Source: RYN-133 sp963708645 (GTDB lineage: Bacteria; Actinomycetota; Actinomycetes; Mycobacteriales; Jatrophihabitantaceae). From it: a stretch of DNA of 64,000 nucleotides. The notes under the pieces are model-generated. The model had not been told where the DNA came from. It searched no databases and worked only from the letters and a program-made list of their open reading frames with translations. This document shows positions 57,319 to 64,000 of the stretch, piece after piece. Position numbers and translations under genes: made by a program. The stretch lies in contig CAVPTA010000014.1 of NCBI GenBank assembly GCA_963708645.1, forward strand, positions 368,764 to 432,763. The letters are read 5' to 3'. Position 1 is the first letter of the stretch; each line of letters begins with the position of its first letter.

Positions 57319-58575
57319 TCATGGCGACAGGCAAGCCAGAGCTCCGACGACGAGCGCTGCCGTGCCGGTCTCGAGAGTGGGCTCCACAACCGGGGCGAAG
57401 GCGGCGGAGTGATTCACGGGGATGTCCTGCGCGACCCGCCCGTCACGTTCTGCCGCCGCATATCTGGCAGCGTCGGTGCCGCCGATCCCCCAATACGTGT
57501 ACGGAACGCCGAGCGCAGTGGGGATGTCGCTGAAGTCCTCGCTGGCTGTTTGAAGAGGCAGGTTGACATGTCGGTCGCCGAAGTACGCATCGAACGCGTC
57601 TGCGACCCGATTCGTGGTCGGCTCGTCGTTGACGGTCGGCGGAAACTGGTCGTAGCGCTCGAAGTCGGGCTCGCGCGGTGACTGCGATGCCTGGCACTCC
57701 GCTGTGACGATCCGGCGGATCGCGTCGAGGATCGCAGTACGGGTCGCGTCGTTGTAGGTGCGCACGTTCAACTCGAGCACGGCGTGATCGGGGATGACGT
57801 TGCTCTTGGTGCCGGCCTGGACGCTGCCGACAGTGAGGACGGCCGGGTCGGTGGCAGCTGTCTCGCGAGAGATGACGGTCTGCAGGCGCAGCACGATCAT
57901 CGCGGCCAGCACGACGGGATCGACGGTGGCCTGCGGCATCGATCCGTGACCGCCGCGTCCGTAGACCGTGATCCGCATGCTGTCGGCGGCCGAGAGCACC
58001 GGGCCCGAACGAGTGGCCACCTGTCCTGTCGGGAACGGGAGGACGTGCTGGGCCAGCGCCACATCGACCTTGCCGACGATCTCGGCGAGTCCGTCGTCGA
58101 CCATGCCCCGCGCGCCGTCGCCGACCTCTTCTGCCGGCTGGAACAGCGCAACGAGCGTGCCTGACCAGGCATCACGCGCGCCGGCCAACAGCGTCGCCGC
58201 GCCGGCCAGGCACGACACGTGCACGTCATGTCCGCACGCGTGCATGATCGGGGTCGCGTCGTCACTGTTGTCAGTGCTCGCATAGTCGAGACCGGTGTTC
58301 TCGCGAATCGGCAATGCGTCCATGTCGGCACGCAACAACACCGTCGGGCCGTCGCCGTTGCTCAGTCGTCCGATCACGCCCGTCCCGCCGACACCCTCGC
58401 GCACGTCGAAGCCGGCCCGCCGCAGTCGGTCGGCAGCCAATCCTGCAGTGCGGTGCTCCTGATGCGAGAGCTCGGGGTGCCGGTGAATGTCGCGGTAGAG
58501 GTCCTCCTGCCAGCCCTGTACGTCGGCAGTACCGGACAGGACACTCTTGATGGCACTCTTGATGGCCGTAGTCAC
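57319..58575 (-). CDS. M20-family amidohydrolase/deacylase
   Basis: The 418-residue metallopeptidase-like hydrolase has RRHPELSHQEH-type HRHPELSHQEH, LLRADMDALPIRE, MHACGHDVHVSCL (metal-ligand Cys/His/Asp), QPAEEVGDGARGMVDDG and SEDFSDIP. This is the M20D group (N-acyl amino acid, hippurate and IAA-amino acid hydrolases). It is expected to hydrolyse an N-acyl amino acid in the cytoplasm. The start at 58575 is divergent from the dioxygenase; the palindrome at 58613-58630 lies between them. Confidence 0.93.
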   Translation of the reverse strand: MTTAIKSAIKSVLSGTADVQGWQEDLYRDIHRHPELSHQEHRTAGLAADRLRRAGFDVREGVGGTGVIGRLSNGDGPTVLLRADMDALPIRENTGLDYASTDNSDDATPIMHACGHDVHVSCLAGAATLLAGARDAWSGTLVALFQPAEEVGDGARGMVDDGLAEIVGKVDVALAQHVLPFPTGQVATRSGPVLSAADSMRITVYGRGGHGSMPQATVDPVVLAAMIVLRLQTVISRETAATDPAVLTVGSVQAGTKSNVIPDHAVLELNVRTYNDATRTAILDAIRRIVTAECQASQSPREPDFERYDQFPPTVNDEPTTNRVADAFDAYFGDRHVNLPLQTASEDFSDIPTALGVPYTYWGIGGTDAARYAAAERDGRVAQDIPVNHSAAFAPVVEPTLETGTAALVVGALACLSP

Positions 58576-58612
58576 GGAATACTTCTTACCCGCCTCCCGT
58601 TGTGGACAACAT

Positions 58613-58630
58613 TAGTTGAGCATTCAACTA
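58613..58630. promoter_or_regulatory. 18-bp palindromic operator between divergent genes
   Basis: TAGTTGA (58613-58619), GCAT, TCAACTA (58624-58630) form a perfect 7-4-7 inverted repeat. It lies centrally in the 78-base space between the amidohydrolase and dioxygenase starts, 24 bases before the dioxygenase. The size and symmetry are typical of a MarR-type operator. No MarR gene is in the window. Confidence 0.7.
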
Positions 58631-58653
58631 CCAGTCACTACCAGGGATTGCCG

Positions 58654-59565
58654 ATGACTGCTTCTGAGAACCTGAGCACGACTGCTGCCGCCGACCGCTT
58701 GATCCCGGCCGATCATCCTTTCGCAACACACCTGCGCACCGCCGAGACCGCCGAGCGCACCGCGCCGCACCAGTCCTGGGTGGCCGGCGACCAGCCGCTG
58801 CCCAGCCTGTATCTGAGCCACGGCGCGCCCATGCTGTTCGAGATGCCGGAGTGGATGGGCGAGCTGCACACCTGGGCACGCGCGCTGCCCAAGCCCCGCG
58901 CGATCCTCATCGTCTCCGCGCACTGGGAGTCGGCCCCGCTGAGCATCAGCAGTACTGATCCGAGCGACCTCGTCTACGACTTCGGCGGCTTCGATCCCCT
59001 GTACTACCGGATGCGCTACGACACCCCCGTCGCCGGCGAACTCGCCGACCAGGTGGCCGGGCTGATGCCGGCCAGCGAGCCGCTGCACCAGCACGCGAGC
59101 CGCGGCCTCGACCACGGTGCGTGGGTGCCGCTGAAAATCATGTACCCGCAGGCCGACATCCCGGTGCTTCAGCTGAGCATGCCGACCCTCGACCCGGCCC
59201 GCTTGCTCGGCCTCGGGCGACGGCTCGAACAGCTACGACACGAGGGAGTGCTGGTGATCGGCTCGGGCTACATGACGCACGGGCTGCAGTTCCTGGACTG
59301 GAGCAACCTCAGGCATCACGTCGTCCCGACCTGGTCGTCCGACTTCGACGTGTGGGCTGCTGACGCGCTGGCCCGCGGCGACGTCGACGAGCTCGCCGAC
59401 TTCCGCAACCGCGCGCCGGGCATGCCGTACGCGCACCCGACGGTCGAGCACTTCACTCCGCTGTTCGTCGCCCTCGGCGCAGCGTCGAATCCGGAGGACG
59501 CACCGACGACGGCGATCGACGGGTACGCCCTCGGGCTGGCCAAGCGCTCGATCCAGGCGGCGTAG
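58654..59565 (+). CDS. Extradiol ring-cleavage dioxygenase (DODA/LigB type)
   Basis: The 303-residue protein is a class III extradiol dioxygenase of the 4,5-DOPA dioxygenase (YgiD-like) group: SLYLSHGAPMLFEMP, VSAHWESAPLSI (metal His), YDFGGFDPLYYRMRY, GLDHGAWVPLKIMYPQAD and GSGYMTHGLQF. It opens a catechol ring with Fe2+ or Zn2+. ATG 58654 starts the protein; the open frame extends far upstream as an antisense shadow. Regulation by the palindrome just upstream is likely. Confidence 0.92.
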   Translation: MTASENLSTTAAADRLIPADHPFATHLRTAETAERTAPHQSWVAGDQPLPSLYLSHGAPMLFEMPEWMGELHTWARALPKPRAILIVSAHWESAPLSISSTDPSDLVYDFGGFDPLYYRMRYDTPVAGELADQVAGLMPASEPLHQHASRGLDHGAWVPLKIMYPQADIPVLQLSMPTLDPARLLGLGRRLEQLRHEGVLVIGSGYMTHGLQFLDWSNLRHHVVPTWSSDFDVWAADALARGDVDELADFRNRAPGMPYAHPTVEHFTPLFVALGAASNPEDAPTTAIDGYALGLAKRSIQAA

Positions 59566-59664
59566 CAATCGCGTCGCTCGTTCCGCTCGCGGCTACTGTG
59601 GCAGACACTTGACGGCGGACGTGGCGTTCACTGCCACACCGAGGCCAAGGGACACCCGCAGCGA

Positions 59665-60375
59665 ATGAGCAACGAAGTGGTCGCAGACCTGCTCCGCGCG
59701 CTCGATCTCACCGGAGTATTCGCAAACGCCGTACTCGGCGGGGTGATCGCGCGCCGCGCCAAACTGGACCCGGTGGGTTTCGCCGTGCTCGCGGTGTTGT
59801 CCGGGCTCGGTGGTGGCTTGATCCGCGACACTCTGCTGCAGCACGGCACACCCATCGCGCTGACTGACTACTCCTACCTACTCACCGCGTTCGCCGGTGC
59901 CACGGTGGCGTTCCTGCTCCGCATCGAGGGCCGGGTATGGAACAACGTGTGGCCGGTGATCGACGCGCTCGCACTGGGTTGCTGGGCAGCCGCCGGCGCC
60001 CAGAAGACGCTCTCGGTAGGACTCGGCTGGCTACCGGCGATCCTGCTCGGCACGATCACCGCGGTCGGTGGCGGCGCGGTTCGCGACATCGTGCTCCGGC
60101 AGGTCCCGGCGATCCTCGGCGGCAACACCCTGTACGCAACGTGCGCGCTGACAGCCAGCGCGGTACTGGTCGTCCTGTCCTACAACGGCTACCCGACCGC
60201 GGGCTCGATCGCCGCGCTCGTCGTCGGCGCCGGTCTGTGCTTGATCGCCCGTTGGCGGGGGTGGATCCTGCCCAGCGCGGACGCGTGGTCGCCGGCACGG
60301 GTCGTCCCTTCGCGCTACCGGTTGCATCGGCACAACGGCAAAGCGGCGGACGAGCAGTCGGCAAGCGAGAGCTGA
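59665..60375 (+). CDS. TRIC-family (UPF0126) membrane channel protein
   Basis: The 236-residue protein has seven helices in a duplicated design, with the family motifs LGGGLIRDTLL and VGGGAVRDIVL (the GGGxxRD signature of TRIC/UPF0126 in each half) and LYATCALTA. Prokaryotic TRIC proteins are potassium-permeable trimeric cation channels. The C-terminal tail (about 205-236) is charged. The ATG start follows an 'ACACCCGCAGCGA' region without a strong ribosome site. Confidence 0.93.
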   Translation: MSNEVVADLLRALDLTGVFANAVLGGVIARRAKLDPVGFAVLAVLSGLGGGLIRDTLLQHGTPIALTDYSYLLTAFAGATVAFLLRIEGRVWNNVWPVIDALALGCWAAAGAQKTLSVGLGWLPAILLGTITAVGGGAVRDIVLRQVPAILGGNTLYATCALTASAVLVVLSYNGYPTAGSIAALVVGAGLCLIARWRGWILPSADAWSPARVVPSRYRLHRHNGKAADEQSASES

Positions 60376-60411
60376 CGCGTTCTCGGCGGCCATTGCAGAT
60401 CGCCGCATCGC

Positions 60412-60837
60412 TCATGAGTACCGGGCCTCGACGAAGTAGCCGTCATCAGCCCGCAGGAAGACCCATCTTGTGCAGAGCCGATTGACTGTCTTGATCGCCG
60501 CGTGCGGAACCTCGCAGGCGTGAAAGCGGAATCCCCAGACCGGCGTTCGAGCGTTGGTTGTGTCGGTGAGCACGCCATGGATGGCCACCGTGTCGGCCGG
60601 CAAGCTCAGCTCATCGTTCGCCCGCTTCGCGATGGACAGGGTTTCCTTCGACGAAAGATCGTGTTGCCCGACCGGCGTGGCGACGAACGTGGCCGAACCG
60701 GGGAACTTGACCAAGAGACTTTGCGACGTAGTCGTACGTCCGCTAGACGGACCTACGGAGGATGAACAGCCGGCCACTCCGCAGCCGACGACAACTGTGA
60801 GCGACACTGCGGTCAGCAGTCGAGCGGCCACGTCCAT
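60412..60837 (-). CDS. Small lipoprotein of unknown function
   Basis: The 141-residue protein has a lipoprotein signal ending in VAGCSSS (lipid-attachment Cys at residue 24), a Ser/Thr linker and a small domain with TLSIAKRANDELSLPADT and three Cys residues (FHACEVPHA, LCTRW). ATG 60837 begins at the signal; the frame is open from 60891. No family recognised. It is single and convergent with the TRIC gene. Confidence 0.75.
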   Translation of the reverse strand: MDVAARLLTAVSLTVVVGCGVAGCSSSVGPSSGRTTTSQSLLVKFPGSATFVATPVGQHDLSSKETLSIAKRANDELSLPADTVAIHGVLTDTTNARTPVWGFRFHACEVPHAAIKTVNRLCTRWVFLRADDGYFVEARYS

Positions 60838-61037
60838 CGCTCTGAGTATGCGCGGGCGGCTGGATCGGTGGCAGTTGCAGGAACTCGGCATAGGGGCCGA
60901 ACCGGCAGCCGGCCGCCGCGAAGGCGACGACCGCGTCGCGAAAGGCAGACCTGCCCGCAGTTCTGGGGGGTGTCGTCGCCGGCGGGGTCGCCGTCCTTGC
61001 GTAAAGCACCTCGACGCTGTGCCGTGCCGTGTTCATT

Positions 61038-61250
61038 TCAGGCATCGTCGGCCGCGGAACGTGCGGTTCGTAGTCGGGAGATCAGAGATCGCAGCCGCGG
61101 CTGGCGTGACCAGTGGGTCTCGGCGCGCGATTGACGCGGGACTCGCGGGTGCGGCGCGGTACGCCGGGCCCGTTCGAGTTCGAGCTCACGCGAGCGCGCG
61201 TCGGCCTGGTGCGCGGTGTAGAGAGCGTCGATGAGGTGTGGAGGAAGCAT
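61038..61250 (-). CDS. Small basic protein of unknown function
   Basis: The 70-residue protein begins MLPPHLIDALYTAHQADARS and is Arg-rich toward the C-terminus. ATG 61250 has a clear AGGAGAAC site. Small helical basic proteins of this kind are frequent in actinobacteria, and no function is known. The 200-base stretch 60838-61037 before it holds nothing I can support. Confidence 0.55.
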   Translation of the reverse strand: MLPPHLIDALYTAHQADARSRELELERARRTAPHPRVPRQSRAETHWSRQPRLRSLISRLRTARSAADDA

Positions 61251-61281
61251 GGTGTTCTCCTGGTTGGAGTAGCTACGTAAG

Positions 61282-61554
61282 TCAGCAGTGACAAAGCTCG
61301 GGATCGGGTCGCGGGTCTAGCCCAGATGACGTCTGGGGAACCCGCCCGTCGACCACGTGCGTCCCGGGGAGGCGCGGGTCAACCTTCATGGCCTTGCTGG
61401 CGACGGTGTGCGCGACACCACCGGTGGCGGCCGTGGGAGTGCTCGGGACCGCGATCCAGCACGCCGCGAGCGTGACGGCGAGCGCGATCGCGCGGCTGGT
61501 GCGCCGCGGCATGGACAGTTGTGGGCCGGCGTGGTTCGGCGTATTCATGGTCAT
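61282..61554 (-). CDS. Small secreted protein
   Basis: The 90-residue protein has a signal peptide (RAIALAVTLAACWIAVPSTP, about residues 20-40) and a short mature part with a C-terminal CHC. ATG 61554 has a GAGGGG site; ATG 61548 is also possible. The stop lies 31 bases before the small basic protein start, on the same strand. Function unknown. Confidence 0.6.
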   Translation of the reverse strand: MTMNTPNHAGPQLSMPRRTSRAIALAVTLAACWIAVPSTPTAATGGVAHTVASKAMKVDPRLPGTHVVDGRVPQTSSGLDPRPDPELCHC

Positions 61555-61630
61555 CGTGATTCCCCTCGATGTGTTGCACCGGTTGGCGCTGGGGAAACAG
61601 TGACGAGCCTCGATTGAACCGCGATTGAAG

Positions 61631-64000
61631 CTAGGAACAGATGCTGCGATAGGGCTGATCGCCGACATCGTGTTGCCATTCGGACCGGGACAGGTTGCCG
61701 GCGCCGAGCGTGCACGCCTCCGCAACGAGCGCCGCCGGGTCGGCCGCGAACGTGAACTCCCGATCCTGAACGGCGTCCGGGTTCGTCAGGTCGGGGGCGA
61801 AGCCGACGAGTCGACCGGACGCGGCGTACCAGGCGTACGTGGGTCCGTCCCCGATCGTGACGTGCGCTTCCGGCTCCAGGCCGGGCACGCTCCAGAAATG
61901 GATCTGACCGGAGTGGCCGGTCGTAGTCACGGTCTGGTCGTCCGGCGAGAACGAGATGCTGTCAACAGGTCCCGGCTCGGCTCCGTTGATCTTCGCGCGG
62001 ACAGCGAGGGTCTTCGCGTCCAGGATGTACAGCGTTCCGGTGTACGTGCCCACGGCAAGCAACCGACCATCGTTCGACCAAGCCTGCGACATCAGCGTCA
62101 GGATGTCGCCCAATTGCACCTGCGCGAGCACTCGGCCGGACGTCGGCTCCACCAAGCCGAGCTTGTTGTCGGTCCCGTTCCGTGCCCGATAAACGAGAAG
62201 GCGCCCCGCCGGGTCGACCGCCCACGGCGCCGCGGCGATGGAGGTGTCGCTACCTGGAAGGTGCACCGGGATGCTTCGGAGAAGCTTTCCGGAGGGCAGG
62301 GCGTATATGCCGATCCGTTTCTGGGTGAGGTCGATATATGCACGTCGGCCATCAGGTGTGACGATCCCGAGAAAGTTCTCGTACGGGCCGGGCGATGGCA
62401 CGAATTGGTTCCACTCCAACTTGTGGTCGCGGACGCTCCACACCTGGTTCCGTGATGGACCCATCGCAGCCCCCCGTGCCGGGGCCAGAGGCACGTCGAT
62501 CAGATCCACGAGCCCGTCCCCGCTGACGCTTGTCGTCAGGCAACAAACCGCTTTTGGACCCAGTTGGTCAGTGAAATGAGTGACGGCACCGCTGTCCACG
62601 TTGAGGACCACACTCGTCTGACGTCTGCTTGCTCCGGCCAATGCGGCAGCGGCGCGCTGACCATGCAGCGATACGTTCGCCAGAACCGCGCCGCTCAAGT
62701 CCGGATAGGCAGGACCGGACTCGCGGACCAGGCGGGGTTGCGTGTCTATGGCCCACGAGACCAGCTCGCCGTCGAGCCCGACGCTGTACAGCGCCGTCGC
62801 GCTCTGTCGTCCTGCCCATGCAATCCCGAACAACAGACCGCTGTTTCCGACGAACGATTCGCGCACCGAGCCGTCGATCGGGCGATAAACCGTCAGCGCA
62901 CCACTTACCGAACCGATTGCCAACTGCTTGCCGTCCGGCGAAAAATGCATGACGACGGCGCCCTCCGCCGGAACCGTCTGGAGTGGAATGCCCGGAGTCT
63001 TAGGCTGACGCAGGTCGTAGACCGTGACCTTGGTGCCGTCGGTCGGGCTCGATCGAGCGACATGGCTGCCGTCCGGTGATACTGCAACGACGTAGGACGT
63101 GGCGGATCCCGCCACTACGTGCGGTGCGGCTCTGACCGCGCCGACTTGTCTGAGCGAGGTCAGCGCGCGCACCTCGACCGAACCGTCGGCGTGCTCCACG
63201 GCAAGTCTCGTCGCGCTGGCTTCCATCGCGCGCGGCGTTCCGATCGTCACGAACTGCCGAGGCCGGGCGTTCCAATCCGTGGAGTCGAAGACCTGGACGA
63301 CGACGCCCTTCCCGACCTTCGTTGTGGTCGCCATAGCGATCCACCGTCCGCCGAAGCTCGACACTGCGAGGGCAGCAGGTTCACTGTCGCTGGACGCCAG
63401 CCAGCCATTCGGCTCGCCGATTTTGCTGAGTCGACGAACGAGTCGACCTGACGGCACGGCCTGCACGTAGAGCGAGCCCGCGTCCTTTGCGCCGAACTCA
63501 TTCGTCTCGTAGCTGACGATGTCGTTGCCATTGTTGGTGAAACCGATGACCTCAACTCCGCGACTCGAGAAGGAAGCGACAGTGGTGCGGGTATCGCGGA
63601 TCGATGATCACGACCCGGTGGCCGCTACGCAGAGCCACCCGCGAACCGTCCGCGCTCGCGATGACATCGAACACACGCTCGGGATACTGGATCCGCCACA
63701 GTGCACCGCTGGTGCGCTCGACTGCGGCTAGCAGCGCTGCGCGGGTGTCCGGGCTGGCATCGAGACGGTAACCGGCGAGCGCCAGTTGGCTCGCGGTGGC
63801 AACATCCGGGGCGTCAGCCGACAGGGCAGCCAGCCTGCGGGCGTCAGCGACAAGTGCCGCTCGTTGCGCCCGGCGACTCTCAAGTGTTGGCCGTACCTCG
63901 CTCATGGAGCGCGACGATCCCACCGGCCACGGCGAGGACGGCAACGGCGGCGAGGGCGACGACTACCGTGTGCAGGCGACGTGTCTGAGCCCGGGCGGCA
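61631..64000 (-). pseudogene. C-terminal WD40 part of a BTAD/nSTAND-type regulator, two +1 frameshifts, cut by window edge
   Basis: The right edge encodes a membrane helix (HTVVVALAAVAVLAVAGGIV), then an Ala/Arg coiled linker (RRAQRAALVADARRL) and WD40-like repeats (VAVSPDGSHVARSS, MHFSPDGKQLAIGS, SFSPDDQTVTTTGHSG) ending at 61631. This is the C-terminal architecture of large SARP/BTAD-nSTAND regulators in actinobacteria. The frame breaks twice: after the helix (GTANT then stop), fixed by removing one A of 63882-63883, and near 63589-63591, fixed by removing one G. The stretch 61631-63500 is in one frame (611 codons from 63466). It is either degenerate or affected by sequence errors. The N-terminal domains lie outside the window. 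Confidence 0.75.

Noticed and set aside
1..64000. CRISPR arrays, tRNA or rRNA genes, insertion sequences
   Set aside because: I looked for repeated spacers, cloverleaf-like arms, rRNA-like stretches and transposase motifs and recognised none; a dedicated tRNA scan was not possible here.

Overview
The window is GC-rich, densely coded DNA with many GTG starts and many 1-8 nt gene overlaps. The family content (Acg-type nitroreductases, a DevS/DevR-like sensor pair, DUF1876, a BTAD/AfsR-style WD40 protein, a phosphoketolase-acetate kinase pair) points to a chromosome of a free-living actinobacterium. I cannot name the genus. I saw no rRNA, tRNA, CRISPR array, integrase or transposase, and no gene-free stretch longer than about 250 bases.

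Layout. 0-15 kb is mixed housekeeping and accessory genes: a secreted protein cut by the window edge, a CYTH-CHAD protein, a molybdopterin oxidoreductase with a flavin reductase, a decayed ArsR/SRPBCC pair, a CPA1 antiporter, a COG4280-like membrane protein, a membrane GGDEF-EAL protein, a secreted phosphodiesterase, an epoxide hydrolase, a DUF2231-Rieske protein and a 5'-truncated LUD gene. 15.3-18.5 kb holds an unusual single gene: a complete APC-type amino acid permease fused to HAMP-GGDEF-EAL. 18.5-26.6 kb has a phospholipase D and two large secreted-protein genes, each with one +1 frameshift, around a multi-spanning membrane glycosyltransferase-like protein.

26.7-37.2 kb is a sugar-use island. 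A four-gene minus-strand operon (class II aldolase, two PfkB kinases, SIS protein) is divergent from a GH4 glycosidase. A DeoR regulator is divergent from a binding protein-permease-permease-secreted beta-helix operon. A short TTTGCGCGAA-like element recurs in the promoter regions of the GH4, DeoR and transporter genes.

37.8-57.3 kb resembles a DosR-type dormancy or hypoxia island. It has a cytochrome b operon with an unknown membrane partner, universal stress proteins, DUF1876, a CBS protein, a zinc alcohol dehydrogenase, two Acg-like nitroreductases flanking a GAF-GAF histidine kinase and NarL-type regulator, then phosphoketolase and acetate kinase. Palindromes close to the published DosR box lie before several of these genes. 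Within it, 41.3-47.0 kb is a separate redox module: an OmpR-type two-component system plus a His-rich membrane protein, divergent from a ferric-reductase-like flavoprotein, an FMN-binding protein and ApbE.

57.3-64 kb contains an M20 amidohydrolase divergent from an extradiol dioxygenase across a clear palindrome, a TRIC-family channel, small secreted or basic proteins, and the C-terminal part of a WD40 regulator with two frameshifts. Four +1 frameshifts in three large genes are either recent decay or assembly errors, and raw reads would separate these.
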